Shown: one piece after another, positions 7,547 to 16,249 of the stretch
Layout: each line of letters opens with the position of its first letter
How positions within the stretch are numbered: position 1 is the stretch's first letter
DNA from: Verrucomicrobiota bacterium
GTDB lineage: Bacteria > Verrucomicrobiota > Kiritimatiellia > JAAZAB01
Direction: 5' to 3'
DNA: 36,372 nucleotides
Assembly: GCA_018898455.1 (NCBI GenBank)
Contig: JAHIJO010000051.1
Location: 1 to 36,372 of the forward strand
Position numbers and translations under genes: made by a program
The notes under the pieces: generated by a model
Seen by the model: the letters and a program-made list of their open reading frames with translations, nothing else
Told to the model about the DNA's origin: nothing
Databases searched by the model: none

Positions 7547-8904
7547 CAACGCCTTCCCCGCAAGTGTCCTTTCTTCAGAAAACCGTCATAATGCCTCATG
7601 ATCAGATGCGATTCCACCTGCCGCATTGTATCCAGCATGACGCCGACGATAATAAGCAGGCTCGTGCCGCCGAAAAACGACGCAACGATCCAGGGAATAT
7701 TGAACTGGCGCGCCATGATGGTCGGGATCACGGCAATAATGGTCAAGAACATGGCTCCTGCCAGCGTAATGCGCGTCATGGTACGATCAAGAAATTCGGC
7801 GGTCGACGTCCCCGGCCGGATGCCGGGCACATAGCCGCCGGCTTTTTTCAGGTCATCGGCGATCTGGACGGGATTGAAGACCGTGGCCACCCAGAAATAG
7901 GAAAAGAACAGGATCATCAGCGCGTACAACGTCATATACAATCCCCGATCCATCGCGAACGAGGCGGCCAAATTCTGAAAAAATTCCCCCGGCAGCATCT
8001 GCAGAATCTTCTGCGGAAACATCAGGATCGCCGACGCAAAGATAATGGGCATGACGCCCGAATAATTCACCCGCAACGGCATATAGGTGCTTTGCCCGCC
8101 ATAAATTTTACGGCCGATCACCCGTTTGGCGTATTGAATGGGAATCTTGCGCGTCGCCTGGGTGACGGCCACCGTCCCGGCAACAACCAGAAACATCATC
8201 AGCAACAAACCGACCAGATGGAACACTGAAAACTGGGCCTCGCCGCCGGCCATCGGACGAAACATCCGGATCATGGCCTGAACGGCGCCCGGCAAGCGGC
8301 TGATGATATTGACGGTGATGATCAGGGAAATGCCGTTGCCCACTCCGCTCTGCGTTATCTGTTCGCCCAGCCACATCATAATAACCGTTCCCGTCGTCAT
8401 GGTGATAACCGTCAATATGCGAAACCCCCAGACGTAATCCATATTCACAATCGTGCCCAAGTCACGCCCGAACAGGTACGAGGGATTCTGAAGAGCCACG
8501 GCCATGGCATACCCCTGGATGATGCAAATCACCACGGTGAGGTAACGGGTGTACTGCGTGATCTTCTGGCGTCCGACGTCGCCTTCGCGGGCCAAGCGCT
8601 CCAGGGCCGGCGTGACGGCCGTCATCAATTGAAGAATAATCGAAGCGCTGATATACGGCATGATCCCCAGCGCGCCGATCGCACAATTGCTCATGGCTCC
8701 GCCGCTAAACAGATCCACAAGCCCCAGGATTCCACCACCGACCTGGTTGGAAATATTTTGAACCAGGGCTTGAAGCTGGGTGGCATCCACCCCCGGAGTG
8801 GGCACAATACTGACCAGACGACAGACAAAAACGACTCCAAAGGTAAACAGGAGTCGTTTTCGCAGTTCTTCTACTTTAAAAGAATTAATAAACGCCGATA
8901 GCAT
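7546..8904 (-). CDS. secY: Protein translocase subunit SecY
   Basis: SecY is the pore of the Sec translocon in the inner membrane and partners with SecE, encoded in the same run at about 31.7 kb. The 452 residues contain ten hydrophobic segments as expected. Recognisable blocks include FGVVFVCRLVSIVPTPGVD near the start, GIMPYISASIILQLM, GNGISLIITVNI and FNPVQIADDLKKAGGYVPGI, the last near the cytosolic loop contacted by SecA and ribosomes. It is translationally coupled to adk by a TGATG overlap and follows rplO by four bases. Confidence 0.96.
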   Translation of the reverse strand: MLSAFINSFKVEELRKRLLFTFGVVFVCRLVSIVPTPGVDATQLQALVQNISNQVGGGILGLVDLFSGGAMSNCAIGALGIMPYISASIILQLMTAVTPALERLAREGDVGRQKITQYTRYLTVVICIIQGYAMAVALQNPSYLFGRDLGTIVNMDYVWGFRILTVITMTTGTVIMMWLGEQITQSGVGNGISLIITVNIISRLPGAVQAMIRMFRPMAGGEAQFSVFHLVGLLLMMFLVVAGTVAVTQATRKIPIQYAKRVIGRKIYGGQSTYMPLRVNYSGVMPIIFASAILMFPQKILQMLPGEFFQNLAASFAMDRGLYMTLYALMILFFSYFWVATVFNPVQIADDLKKAGGYVPGIRPGTSTAEFLDRTMTRITLAGAMFLTIIAVIPTIMARQFNIPWIVASFFGGTSLLIIVGVMLDTMRQVESHLIMRHYDGFLKKGHLRGRR

Positions 8905-8908
8905 TTCG

Positions 8909-9355
8909 TCACTCGATGACCGCCCAAGTACCGCCCGCTTCCGTGATTTTGCGCTGGGCGCTCTGGCTGAACGCCTGCGCCTTGACCGCCAGTTTCTTCG
9001 TCAACGTCCCGTCTCCCAATATCTTCACCGACACGGACCTCCCCTTCAGCAAACCGGCCTTCTTCAGGGTCGCCGGGGAAATTTCCGTGCCGTTGTCAAA
9101 CCGATTCAGGCTGTCAACCGGCACCACCTCAAAAACTACCTTGTGCCCTTGATTGAACCCGCGCTTCGGAATCCGCCGAATGAGACGCATCTGGCCGCCT
9201 TCAAAGGCCGGTTTGTGCTTATGGCCCGACCGCGCGTATTGCCCCTTGTGTCCCCGCCCGCAGGTTTTCCCCTTGCCGGAACCCCGTCCGCATCCAACCC
9301 GCATCTTGGGTCGTTTCGCGCCCGGCGTCACTCTCAGCGTGTGCAAATTGATCAT
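8909..9355 (-). CDS. rplO: 50S ribosomal protein L15
   Basis: L15 (uL15) is a late-assembly protein of the large subunit that threads through 23S rRNA. The ATG at 9355 gives a 148-residue protein beginning MINLHTLRVTPGAKRPKMRV, with an AAGGAA site upstream; the open frame extends eight codons further without similarity. The Gly/Arg/Lys-rich N-terminal tail (GCGRGSGKGKTCGRGHKGQ) and the globular segment after GFNQGHK are typical. It directly follows rpsE with no rpmD (L30) in between, unlike E. coli or Bacillus. Confidence 0.95.
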   Translation of the reverse strand: MINLHTLRVTPGAKRPKMRVGCGRGSGKGKTCGRGHKGQYARSGHKHKPAFEGGQMRLIRRIPKRGFNQGHKVVFEVVPVDSLNRFDNGTEISPATLKKAGLLKGRSVSVKILGDGTLTKKLAVKAQAFSQSAQRKITEAGGTWAVIE

Positions 9356-9401
9356 AATCCCAGAATTCCTTTCGGTCAAAAAAGAAGTCCCTGTTGACAG
9401 G

Positions 9402-9935
9402 CTACGGATTCGGATTCAATCCGCGCAAGGCATCTGATTCTTCGCGGGTCCGCAACTGCCTCAACGCCACAATCGTGGCATGGACGACATTCCATTTATT
9501 ATTACTGCCCAGCGATTTGGCCAGGACATTCCGAATACCGGCCAGTTTGATAACCGAGCGCACCGACCCGCCGGCAATAACACCAGTGCCTGCCACGGCC
9601 GGCTTGAGCAATACCATTGACGCCGAAAATTTTCCGATGACCTCGTGGGAAATGGTGTCGTTATTAATCTTGACACGGAACAGTGATTTCCGGGCAATAT
9701 CCCCGCCTTTACGGATGGCATCGGCCACCTCATTGGCCTTACCCAGTCCATAGCCAACCCGGCCGTGCCGGTCGCCCACGACCACCACCGCGCTGAAACT
9801 CATGCGACGCCCGCCTTTTACCACCTTGGAACAACGCTTAATCCGGACCACGTATTCTTCCACTTCCCGGGTCGTAGTCTCGATCTCGGTTTCCAGCAAT
9901 TTACGAACCACATGCTCTTTGATGTCAGAACTCAT
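9402..9935 (-). CDS. rpsE: 30S ribosomal protein S5
   Basis: S5 (uS5) lines the mRNA entry channel and affects decoding accuracy. The 177 residues show the double-stranded RNA-binding fold motif [18 protein letters not shown] followed by [19 protein letters not shown], and a second domain with [19 protein letters not shown]. Its ATG (9935) overlaps the rplR stop as ATGA. The gap to rplO is too short to hold rpmD. Confidence 0.96.
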   Translation of the reverse strand: MSSDIKEHVVRKLLETEIETTTREVEEYVVRIKRCSKVVKGGRRMSFSAVVVVGDRHGRVGYGLGKANEVADAIRKGGDIARKSLFRVKINNDTISHEVIGKFSASMVLLKPAVAGTGVIAGGSVRSVIKLAGIRNVLAKSLGSNNKWNVVHATIVALRQLRTREESDALRGLNPNP

Positions 9936-10285
9936 AATTTTATTCCACTGGCGCGCGCCGCATCGGCTATTGCTTTAACTCGACCGTTATATTGATGGCC
10001 GCCCCGATCAAACACGACTTGGCGAATGCCCTTGGCCAGAGCCGCTTCCGCCGCCTTCTTTCCCAGCATCTGAGCCGTCGCCACATTCAATTTTCCGGAA
10101 GCCCCCTGCTGCAGCGTGGACGCGGCCACGAGAGAGATCGCTTTCATATCGTCAATAAACTGCACGTAGATATGCCGATGTGTAATCCGGACGCACATCC
10201 GGGGGCGGTCCGGAGTGCCCACGATCTTCCTCCTGAGCCGCCGATGCCGCCGCTTTAGATAATCCAATCTGTTTTTAACCTTCAT
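9932..10285 (-). CDS. rplR: 50S ribosomal protein L18
   Basis: L18 (uL18) binds 5S rRNA in the central protuberance together with L5 (encoded at 11611-12165). The 117 residues show [20 protein letters not shown] near the start, the HIYVQFIDD segment, and an ending [20 protein letters not shown], all family hallmarks. It sits between rplF (4-base gap) and rpsE (4-base overlap), indicating tight coupling. Confidence 0.96.
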   Translation of the reverse strand: MKVKNRLDYLKRRHRRLRRKIVGTPDRPRMCVRITHRHIYVQFIDDMKAISLVAASTLQQGASGKLNVATAQMLGKKAAEAALAKGIRQVVFDRGGHQYNGRVKAIADAARASGIKL

Positions 10286-10289
10286 AAAC

Positions 10290-10826
10290 TTACGCCACCG
10301 TCTTGCCTACCTTGCGGCGAACATGCTCGCCTTTAAATCGAATACCCTTGCCTTTATAAGGCTCCGCCGGGTAAAGGGCCTTGATACTGGCCGCCATATT
10401 CCCCACCTGCTGCTTATCGGGACCGCTTATGATCAGCATGACATTTTCGTTGACTTTCACCTCGATGTCGTCTGGAATTTTGACTTCCACCGGCTTGGAA
10501 AATCCCAGGGAAAGCACCATCTTTTTCCCCTGAACCGATGCCTTAAAGCCGACCCCCTGAATCTCAAGTTCCTTGACATACCCCTTGGATACCCCCTGGA
10601 TCATGTTGGCAATGAGACTGCGATACAAGCCGTGCTCGGAACCGAGATCCTGCTCCGGACGGACCTGTGCCAGAGCCAGAACCCCCTGATCAATCCGGAC
10701 CTGAAACCCGTCCGCGATGGTCATCGTTAACGCGCCCTTGGGACCTTTCACGGACAGAACGGCGCCGTTCAGTTTCACATCCACTCCGGAAGGAATGGCA
10801 ATGGGTTTGTTGCCGACCCTGGACAT
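10290..10826 (-). CDS. rplF: 50S ribosomal protein L6
   Basis: L6 (uL6) lies near the sarcin-ricin loop and factor-binding site. From the ATG at 10826 the protein is 178 residues, starting MSRVGNKPIAIPSGV and ending in a basic tail with YPAEPYKGKGIRFKGEHVRRK. GGAGG precedes this ATG. The frame extends 22 codons upstream, overlapping rpsH, without similarity. Two tandem L6 domains are evident from the repeated beta-rich segments (VSVKGPKG, then IEVKVNENVMLIISGPDKQ). Confidence 0.96.
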   Translation of the reverse strand: MSRVGNKPIAIPSGVDVKLNGAVLSVKGPKGALTMTIADGFQVRIDQGVLALAQVRPEQDLGSEHGLYRSLIANMIQGVSKGYVKELEIQGVGFKASVQGKKMVLSLGFSKPVEVKIPDDIEVKVNENVMLIISGPDKQQVGNMAASIKALYPAEPYKGKGIRFKGEHVRRKVGKTVA

Positions 10827-10857
10827 AAACGCGTTATCCTCCCCGGTTCCGAAAACG

Positions 10858-11256
10858 TTACCAGACGATACAAAGCCATTCCCCGCCGACATTATACTTG
10901 CGTACTTCCCGATCCGTCATAATACCCCGAGACGTACTGACAATCGCCACGCCGGTGCCGCTCAAGACGGACCGCATATCCCGGGATGAAATATAGCGTC
11001 TCAACCCCGGCTTGCTGATCCGTCGCAACCCGCGGATGACAGGTTCCCGGTTCACTCCATACTTCAGATACATCCGCAACATCTTTCGGGCACCCCCCCC
11101 TTCCGCGGTGAAATCCTGGATAAATCCCTCACGCTTAAGAATGCGCGCAATGGCGCCCTTGAGCGTGGAAAACGGCATTTCCACGACTTCCGCCTTCGCC
11201 ATGGTCCCATTGCGAATGCGCGTCAACATATCACCGATCGGATCTGTCTGATTCAT
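10858..11256 (-). CDS. rpsH: 30S ribosomal protein S8
   Basis: S8 (uS8) is a primary 16S rRNA binder. The 132-residue protein starts [17 protein letters not shown] and ends with the signature [20 protein letters not shown], both diagnostic. It is the spc-operon translational repressor in E. coli, where it binds the start of rplE mRNA; whether that holds here is unknown, although a large structured element lies at the nearby rplE-rpsN junction. It follows rpsN by 11 bases. Confidence 0.96.
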   Translation of the reverse strand: MNQTDPIGDMLTRIRNGTMAKAEVVEMPFSTLKGAIARILKREGFIQDFTAEGGGARKMLRMYLKYGVNREPVIRGLRRISKPGLRRYISSRDMRSVLSGTGVAIVSTSRGIMTDREVRKYNVGGEWLCIVW

Positions 11257-11267
11257 AAACGTCCCAC

Positions 11268-11453
11268 CTACCAGCTTGCTTTAATAACACCCGGAATACA
11301 CCCCACCAACGCCAATTCACGGAAACAGATACGGCATAGCTGGAATTTCCGGATATACGCCCGGGGTCTGCCGCACTGCCGGCACCGATGATACGCTCGA
11401 GCACTGAACTTGGGCTTCCGCTTCGATTTTGCGATTAAAGATTTCTTAGCCAA
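11268..11453 (-). CDS. rpsN: 30S ribosomal protein S14, zinc type
   Basis: This is the short 61-residue zinc-binding (type Z) form of S14 (uS14), located in the 30S head. Zinc ligands C24, C27, C40 and C43 are all present (CRQCG and CRICF), and the sequence [20 protein letters not shown] is diagnostic. The start is a TTG at 11453 with AGGAG eight bases upstream, which decides it. The ribosome-binding site directly abuts the 3' strand of a large inverted-repeat RNA element (11467-11556), so its translation could be structure-controlled. Confidence 0.95.
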   Translation of the reverse strand: MAKKSLIAKSKRKPKFSARAYHRCRQCGRPRAYIRKFQLCRICFRELALVGCIPGVIKASW

Positions 11454-11466
11454 TCGGAACTCTCCT

Positions 11467-11556
11467 GAAACAACCGGGGTGAGGGCACCCCGGCTCCATT
11501 TTTATTCTGTCGGCCGCTTCTGGAGCCGGTCTGCCCTCAGGCCGGTCCGTTGTTTC
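11467..11556 (-). promoter_or_regulatory. Candidate structured RNA element in the rplE-rpsN gap
   Basis: In the minus-strand transcript, GAAACAA (11556-11550) pairs with TTGTTTC (11473-11467). Inside are two hairpins with 8-bp stems, 11545-11526 (loop AGGG) and 11493-11474 (loop CCCU), and CUCCA (11525-11521) pairs with UGGAG (11498-11494). All helices abut except for 4 bases after the first strand, giving a clean four-way junction. Alternatively UGAGGGCA in the first hairpin pairs with UGCCCUCA in the second, and CCGGCUCCA with UGGAGCCGG, forming one long stem of 28 bp with two 2x2 internal loops and one 4-base bulge. The rpsN ribosome-binding site AGGAG begins immediately after the outer helix. 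I infer a cis-acting regulatory or processing element; a small mobile inverted repeat is the alternative. Confidence 0.6.
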
Positions 11557-11569
11557 TTCACCATCAAAT

Positions 11570-11590
11570 CCCGCCCCGCCACGGGACGGG
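11570..11590 (-). other. GC-rich hairpin after rplE
   Basis: The transcript can pair CCCGUCCCG with CGGGGCGGG (9 bp including one G-U) around a 3-base loop. It starts about 20 bases after the rplE stop and 14 bases before the larger rpsN leader element. No U-tract follows, so it is not an intrinsic terminator. It may protect upstream mRNA or be part of the leader fold. Confidence 0.45.
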
Positions 11591-11610
11591 CAAACTTATT
11601 CCCCGATGAC

Positions 11611-12165
11611 TTATGCCGAACGATTTCCCGCCGCCGTAAACGGCATGCCCATCAGCCGCAACAACTCCCGTGCTTCCTCATCGGTTTTCGCCGTCGTGAC
11701 AATGGAGATATCCATGCCCTGAACCTTCTTCACCTCGTCCACATTGATCTCCGGGAAAATCGCCTGCTCGCCCAAGCCCAGACTGTAATTGCCCCGCCCG
11801 TCAAATGCCGTGGGTAAAACGCCCCGGAAATCCCGCAATCGCGGCAAGACCGTGTTGATCAGCCTGTCAAAAAACTCGTACATGCGCGCCCCCCGCAGGG
11901 TCACCATGGCGCCCACGGGCATTCCCTGGCGCAATTTGAAATTCGCGATGCTTTTTCGGGCCTTACGCACCACAGGCGCCTGCCCGGTGATCTTGGCTAA
12001 ATCACCAAGAAGACTCTTCAACACGTCTTTTTCCACCGCCGAGTTAATGCCCATGTTGATGACAATCTTGACCATGCGCGGCACCTGCATCGGATTAACG
12101 TATCCCCGGAGTTTCGTCAATTCCGGGATCACTTCTTTGATATATTTATCTTTTAAACGCGCCAT
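11611..12165 (-). CDS. rplE: 50S ribosomal protein L5
   Basis: L5 (uL5) binds 5S rRNA and bridges to S13 in the 30S head. The 184 residues show the family blocks [45 protein letters not shown] and a central [15 protein letters not shown]. It follows rplX with a 5-base gap and precedes an unusually long 157-base gap before rpsN. In most genomes rplE and rpsN are almost contiguous. Confidence 0.96.
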   Translation of the reverse strand: MARLKDKYIKEVIPELTKLRGYVNPMQVPRMVKIVINMGINSAVEKDVLKSLLGDLAKITGQAPVVRKARKSIANFKLRQGMPVGAMVTLRGARMYEFFDRLINTVLPRLRDFRGVLPTAFDGRGNYSLGLGEQAIFPEINVDEVKKVQGMDISIVTTAKTDEEARELLRLMGMPFTAAGNRSA

Positions 12166-12170
12166 AGGCC

Positions 12171-12503
12171 CTACCCATCAAACAAATGCCCGCACTTTTT
12201 GCATTTCCGAGATCGCTGCCCCTGCTCGCTCACCCCCCGGGCCACCCTGACCCCCTTCTTGCAGTGCGGACAATACAGCATCAGGTTGGACACCGCAATT
12301 GAGGCCTCCTTCTGAATAATCCCCCCCTTGGGATTATCCTGCGATTTCCTCAACGTCTTATGAATGTAATTCAGCCCTTCCACAATCACGCGGCCCCGGC
12401 CGGGAAACACCTGCAGCACTTTTCCCGTCTTGCCACCGGATGCGGGAGTGCCCTTATGGGCAATCACAATATCATTGCGCCGGATATGACATCTCGTTCC
12501 CAT
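12171..12503 (-). CDS. rplX: 50S ribosomal protein L24
   Basis: L24 (uL24) initiates 50S assembly and lies near the exit tunnel. The KOW motif appears as [20 protein letters not shown] near the N-terminus. The C-terminal part has a four-cysteine zinc ribbon, C78, C81, C101 and C104 (CPHC and CKKC), found in many bacterial L24 proteins but not in E. coli. The 110-residue length is normal. It is closely spaced with rplN and rplE. Confidence 0.95.
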   Translation of the reverse strand: MGTRCHIRRNDIVIAHKGTPASGGKTGKVLQVFPGRGRVIVEGLNYIHKTLRKSQDNPKGGIIQKEASIAVSNLMLYCPHCKKGVRVARGVSEQGQRSRKCKKCGHLFDG

Positions 12504-12505
12504 GG

Positions 12506-12871
12506 CTACAACACCTCTGGCGCAAGGCTGATGATTTTTGCGAACGGGGTATCGCGCAATTCCCGCGCCACCGGGCCGAAAATTCTCGTGCCCAGCGGAT
12601 TCATTTTATCATCCACCAGGACCGCCGCATTGTTGTCGAATCGCAAAAGCGATCCATCCGGCCGCCGGATCGGATGCCGTGTCCTGACAATGACAGCCAG
12701 GCGCACTTCGCCTTTTTTCACCAAGCCGCCGGGCTTGGCTTCCCGGATGGAGACCTTGATCAAATCGCCCAGGTATCCATAGCGTTTTCGCTGACCCAGG
12801 ATGCGAAAGCATTTCACGCTCTGCGCCCCGGTATTATCAGCCACGTCCAAACATGTTTCTTCAGCAATCAT
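12506..12871 (-). CDS. rplN: 50S ribosomal protein L14
   Basis: L14 (uL14) contacts L19 and the 30S bridge region. The 121-residue protein is highly conserved: [37 protein letters not shown] and [20 protein letters not shown]. The ATG overlaps the rpsQ stop as ATGA. Length equals the family norm. Confidence 0.97.
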   Translation of the reverse strand: MIAEETCLDVADNTGAQSVKCFRILGQRKRYGYLGDLIKVSIREAKPGGLVKKGEVRLAVIVRTRHPIRRPDGSLLRFDNNAAVLVDDKMNPLGTRIFGPVARELRDTPFAKIISLAPEVL

Positions 12872-13182
12872 GCCTGCTTACTCCGACTGGGTCTCCCCCC
12901 GGAGGCCGGTATTTTCGTTCCGGCCTGCACGATTTCAACCAATCGCCACCGCTTCAAACGGCTTAGCGGCCGGGTTTCGACAATGCGTACCCGATCGCCA
13001 CATTTGGCCACATCCTTTTCATCATGCGCATAAAACTTGCTGTATAAGCGCATCTCTTTCCCGTACATGGGATGACGCACCCGGCGTTCCACCCTGACCA
13101 CAATGGTTTTATCCATGGCGTCACTGATCACCACGCCCATCCGTTCCTTCCGCTTGTGGCGTTTGATTTCCATGTCCGGCAT
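12868..13182 (-). CDS. rpsQ: 30S ribosomal protein S17
   Basis: S17 (uS17) is an OB-fold primary binder of the 16S 5' domain. The family core reads [19 protein letters not shown] and later [25 protein letters not shown] chose the ATG at 13182, two bases after the rpmC stop, with AAGGAA seven bases upstream; an in-frame TTG lies two codons earlier and an ATG three codons later. The basic C-terminal tail ([10 protein letters not shown]) makes it slightly longer (104 residues) than usual. Confidence 0.95.
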   Translation of the reverse strand: MPDMEIKRHKRKERMGVVISDAMDKTIVVRVERRVRHPMYGKEMRLYSKFYAHDEKDVAKCGDRVRIVETRPLSRLKRWRLVEIVQAGTKIPASGGRPSRSKQA

Positions 13183-13184
13183 AC

Positions 13185-13388
13185 TCAAGTTCCTTTATTG
13201 GTCCGTTCGTTCAAGATGGTCTGAATCCGCGCCATATCCCGGCGCAGCAATCGCAATTTCAGCGGATTCTCCAGCTTCCCCGCCACCTTCACCTTGCGCA
13301 GGTCAAAATGCTCTTTCCGCAGATCGCGTTGCTTCTGTTCCAACTCGTCCACCGCCAGTTCTCTGAGTTCCTTCGTCTTCATCATCAT
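13185..13388 (-). CDS. rpmC: 50S ribosomal protein L29
   Basis: L29 (uL29) is a small helical protein at the tunnel exit. The sequence [20 protein letters not shown] and [16 protein letters not shown] matches the family. Three consecutive ATGs lie at 13388, 13385 and 13382 behind an AAGGA site; the middle one has the best spacing (7 bases), so the true start may be one codon downstream of the coordinate given. The open frame upstream, which overlaps rplP, has no similarity. Confidence 0.93.
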   Translation of the reverse strand: MMMKTKELRELAVDELEQKQRDLRKEHFDLRKVKVAGKLENPLKLRLLRRDMARIQTILNERTNKGT

Positions 13389-13396
13389 GCAATCCT

Positions 13397-13816
13397 TCAC
13401 ACCCCGCCCTGGCGCAGGACAAACCGCGTCCGGATGGGCAGTTTGCCCGCCGCCAGCCGCATTGCCTCCCGGGCCACGCGTTCCGTCACGCCATCGACTT
13501 CGAACAGTAACCGGCCATTCTTCACCACCGCCACCCATGCTTCCGGCTCGCCCTTGCCTTTACCCATACGGGTTTCCAACGGCTTCTTGCTGATCGGTTT
13601 ATCCGGAAAAATACGCAGCCAGACCTTACCCTTGCGTTTCAGATGCCGGTTGATCGCCACGCGACATGCTTCAATCTGCACGGCCTTGATCCAGCCCCGA
13701 TCGAGCGCCTGAAGCCCGTATTCCCCGAACGCCAGCCTGTCGCCCGACGTGGCATTTCCCTTATAACTGCCACGCTGAATCTTGCGGTATTTAACTCGAC
13801 TAGGAAACAGCGGCAC
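13397..13816 (-). CDS. rplP: 50S ribosomal protein L16
   Basis: L16 (uL16) organises the A-site tRNA elbow region of the 50S. The 139-residue product has the conserved blocks [24 protein letters not shown] and [16 protein letters not shown], where the arginine and glycine-lysine turn contact tRNA and rRNA. I place the start at GTG 13816, giving an N-terminus of normal length and GGAGG close upstream. This overlaps the end of rpsC by 17 bases. Another in-frame GTG at 13828 is less likely. Confidence 0.93.
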   Translation of the reverse strand: MPLFPSRVKYRKIQRGSYKGNATSGDRLAFGEYGLQALDRGWIKAVQIEACRVAINRHLKRKGKVWLRIFPDKPISKKPLETRMGKGKGEPEAWVAVVKNGRLLFEVDGVTERVAREAMRLAAGKLPIRTRFVLRQGGV

Positions 13817-14468
13817 GGCGCCCTCCACCTTTGACTTCGTTCTCGTCCTCAGGATTCTTGCAGATCCAGACCTTTACCCCCACTTTGCCCGCCACCGTAT
13901 GCGCTTCCGCAAATCCATATTCAATATTGGCCCGCAACGTGTGGAGCGGCACTTTGCCCTCCTTGTAGTTTTCGCGCCGGGCCAGCTCCGCGCCGCCCAA
14001 CCGTCCGGAAACGGACACCCGGATGCCCAGGGCATGCATGTCCATCGTGGTCTTGATCGCCTTTTTCATGGCACGCCGGAATGACACGCGGCGCTCCAAC
14101 TGCACGGCGATATTTTCAGCCACGAGTTGGGCATTCAAGTCCGCATTGCGGATTTCCTTGATTTCCAGATATACTTCCTTGCCGGTCATCTTGGCCAATT
14201 CCTCGCGGAGCTTCTCAACATCCTGCCCCTTATGGCCGATTACGATACCGGGACGGGCGGTGAAAATCGTGACCCGCACCCGGTTGGCATAACGCTCGAT
14301 AAGCACATCGGGAACCGCCGCCCCTTCCAGGCGTTTCTTGACAAGATCCCGGATTTTCAGATCCTCGTGAAAAGACTCCCCATAGACCCTTTTTTCGGCA
14401 TACCAGCGCGAACGCCAGTTCTTATTCACGGTCACACGCAACCCAATGGGATTGACTTTCTGGCCCAA
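13800..14468 (-). CDS. rpsC: 30S ribosomal protein S3
   Basis: S3 (uS3) lies at the mRNA entry and has helicase-like activity with S4 and S5. The 222-residue protein starts [19 protein letters not shown] after the initiator and carries the KH motif [16 protein letters not shown] and the C-terminal block [20 protein letters not shown]. The start codon is TTG (14468), decided by an AGGAG site seven bases upstream and by the invariant GQKVNP. It overlaps rplP at its end. Confidence 0.95.
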   Translation of the reverse strand: MGQKVNPIGLRVTVNKNWRSRWYAEKRVYGESFHEDLKIRDLVKKRLEGAAVPDVLIERYANRVRVTIFTARPGIVIGHKGQDVEKLREELAKMTGKEVYLEIKEIRNADLNAQLVAENIAVQLERRVSFRRAMKKAIKTTMDMHALGIRVSVSGRLGGAELARRENYKEGKVPLHTLRANIEYGFAEAHTVAGKVGVKVWICKNPEDENEVKGGGRRAAVS

Positions 14469-14483
14469 GATGCGGCTCCTTTC

Positions 14484-14825
14484 CTAAACCGATTTATCGT
14501 TCGTGAGGACCACTCGGATATGACTGGTCGCCTTTTTCACCGGTCGCACCATACCCTTCGATCGGGCCCAAAAGCGTTTCATCACCGGCCCCTGTTCAAT
14601 GAACACCGATTCCACTCGAAAGTCGTCCGCCGAAAGCTTGGCATTATTTTCGACATTCGCCACCGCCGATTTCAGCGTTTTGCGAATCAAGCCGGCCGCT
14701 TTAGTGCGCCCGAAAGTTGTGATCGCCAAAGCTTTGGCAATCGGAAGCCCCCTCAATAGTCGGGACAGCGGCAACGCTTTTGACGGCGCAATACGAACTG
14801 CTTTGGATAATGCCTGCACTTTCAT
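14484..14825 (-). CDS. rplV: 50S ribosomal protein L22
   Basis: L22 (uL22) extends a beta hairpin into the exit tunnel. The protein begins MKVQALSKAVRIAPSKA and ends with KATSHIRVVL, both typical. I prefer the ATG at 14825, seven bases after GGAG; another ATG two codons upstream (14831) sits too close to that site. It lies between rpsS and rpsC as in all S10-type clusters. Confidence 0.95.
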   Translation of the reverse strand: MKVQALSKAVRIAPSKALPLSRLLRGLPIAKALAITTFGRTKAAGLIRKTLKSAVANVENNAKLSADDFRVESVFIEQGPVMKRFWARSKGMVRPVKKATSHIRVVLTNDKSV

Positions 14826-14841
14826 AGCCATGCTCCGTCTA

Positions 14842-15126
14842 TTACTTCAACGCCCCCACTTTTTCCGTATGCGCGCCGTGTTTGCGGAAGATACGCGTCG
14901 GCGAAAATTCTCCCAGCCGATGCCCCACCATGTTTTCCGTGACATACACGGAAATATGAGTCTTTCCATTATACACGCCGAACGTATGCCCCACAAATTC
15001 CGGAATGACCATCGAGCGGCGGGACCACGTGTTGATAATCCGCTTTTCGCCCGAACGAGTCATCCGCTCGACTTTGCGCATCAAATGCTGATCGACAAAA
15101 GGCCCTTTTTTCAGCGATCGTGACAT
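14842..15126 (-). CDS. rpsS: 30S ribosomal protein S19
   Basis: S19 (uS19) pairs with S13 in the 30S head. The 94-residue protein opens [20 protein letters not shown] and contains [22 protein letters not shown] and [10 protein letters not shown], an almost textbook match. It follows rplB after three bases. Confidence 0.97.
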   Translation of the reverse strand: MSRSLKKGPFVDQHLMRKVERMTRSGEKRIINTWSRRSMVIPEFVGHTFGVYNGKTHISVYVTENMVGHRLGEFSPTRIFRKHGAHTEKVGALK

Positions 15127-15129
15127 AAC

Positions 15130-15951
15130 TTATTTTCTCCGCTCGATAATAAACCGGGTGGATCTGGCGCGCACATTCCTCGTCTTCTTCCCCTTGGCAT
15201 ACAGCCCCCATGGCGACCGCGGATGCCCGCCCATGGACCGGCCCTCGCCGCCGCCCATCGGATGGTCAACCGGGTTCATGGCCCGCCCGCGAACCGTCGG
15301 GCGAATCCCCAGCCAGCGGGAATGACCGGCTTTGCCGTAAACATAACTTTCATGATCCACGTTTCCAATCTGGCCGATGGTGGCAAAACAGTTCACATGG
15401 ATCAGCCGGATTTCGCCGGACGGCAGTTTCACCGTGGCATACTGACCCGCCCGCGACATCAGAATCGCCGCTGTGCCCGCACTACGAACAAGCTTGGCGC
15501 CCTGGCGCTGTTTAAGCTCGATATTATGAATCTGGACCCCAAGCGGAATCTTCGCCAGCGGTAGCGCATTGCCCACCACCGGCTCCGCCTCCGGCCCGGA
15601 CACCAGCTTGGCGCCAACCTGCAAACCGTTGGGCGCCAGAATATAACGTTTCTCGCCATCCACGTAATGCAGTAGGGCTATCCGAGCCGAACGGTTGGGA
15701 TCGTATTCGATGGATGCCACCTTGGCTATAATATTCGTCTTATCCCGCTTAAAATCAATACACCGGTACATCTTCCGGTTGCCCCCGCCCTGGTGCCGCA
15801 TGGTAATACGCCCGGACGAGTTCCGGCCGGCCCGGTATTTCCCGGATCGGATAAGCGAACGCTCCGGTTTGGAACGGGTAATCTCCTCAAACGTGGAGAC
15901 GGACACAAATCGCCGGCTCGGGGTTGTGGGCTTGAATTTTCTAATCGGCAT
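15130..15951 (-). CDS. rplB: 50S ribosomal protein L2
   Basis: L2 (uL2) is essential for subunit association and peptidyl-transferase centre assembly. The 273-residue protein has the conserved [17 protein letters not shown] near the N-terminus and the C-terminal block [17 protein letters not shown], including the histidine implicated in activity. The ATG at 15951 follows AAGGAT. It precedes rpsS and follows rplW, the standard S10 order. Confidence 0.97.
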   Translation of the reverse strand: MPIRKFKPTTPSRRFVSVSTFEEITRSKPERSLIRSGKYRAGRNSSGRITMRHQGGGNRKMYRCIDFKRDKTNIIAKVASIEYDPNRSARIALLHYVDGEKRYILAPNGLQVGAKLVSGPEAEPVVGNALPLAKIPLGVQIHNIELKQRQGAKLVRSAGTAAILMSRAGQYATVKLPSGEIRLIHVNCFATIGQIGNVDHESYVYGKAGHSRWLGIRPTVRGRAMNPVDHPMGGGEGRSMGGHPRSPWGLYAKGKKTRNVRARSTRFIIERRK

Positions 15952-15960
15952 GCTGTATCC

Positions 15961-16245
15961 TTAAACCAGTTCGATCTTGTTGCCTGCTTGCAGCGTCACA
16001 ATCGCTTTTTTATACCCGGTAGTCCATCCATACTTCTGAGTCCGCTGCCGCTTCTGCTTGCCCTTGCGATGCAGGGTATTGACCTTGACAACGTGAACTT
16101 TGAACAACTCCTCGACAGCCTTCTTGATTTCCCGCTTGTTGGCCGCCGGATCCACCTTGAAGCCATATTGATTAGCCGTCTCAATCCCCCGGGTGCTTTT
16201 TTCGGAAAGGATGAAAGTGCGAATAATGGTTTCGGCCGGTTTCAT
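15961..16245 (-). CDS. rplW: 50S ribosomal protein L23
   Basis: L23 (uL23) sits at the tunnel exit and docks trigger factor and SRP. The 94 residues show IRTFILSEKSTRGIE, FKVDPAANKREIKKAVEELF and the lysine-rich loop KGKQKRQRTQKYGWTTGYKKAIV, the family pattern. The start ATG follows the rplD stop by four bases with GAGGAG upstream. Confidence 0.96.
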   Translation of the reverse strand: MKPAETIIRTFILSEKSTRGIETANQYGFKVDPAANKREIKKAVEELFKVHVVKVNTLHRKGKQKRQRTQKYGWTTGYKKAIVTLQAGNKIELV

Positions 16246-16249
16246 CAGC

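Noticed and set aside
11502-11564. Possible 20-residue basic leader peptide (starts MVKKQRTGLR) in the rplE-rpsN gap
   Set aside because: It has no clear Shine-Dalgarno site and lies across the inverted-repeat element, whose pairing explains the sequence better.
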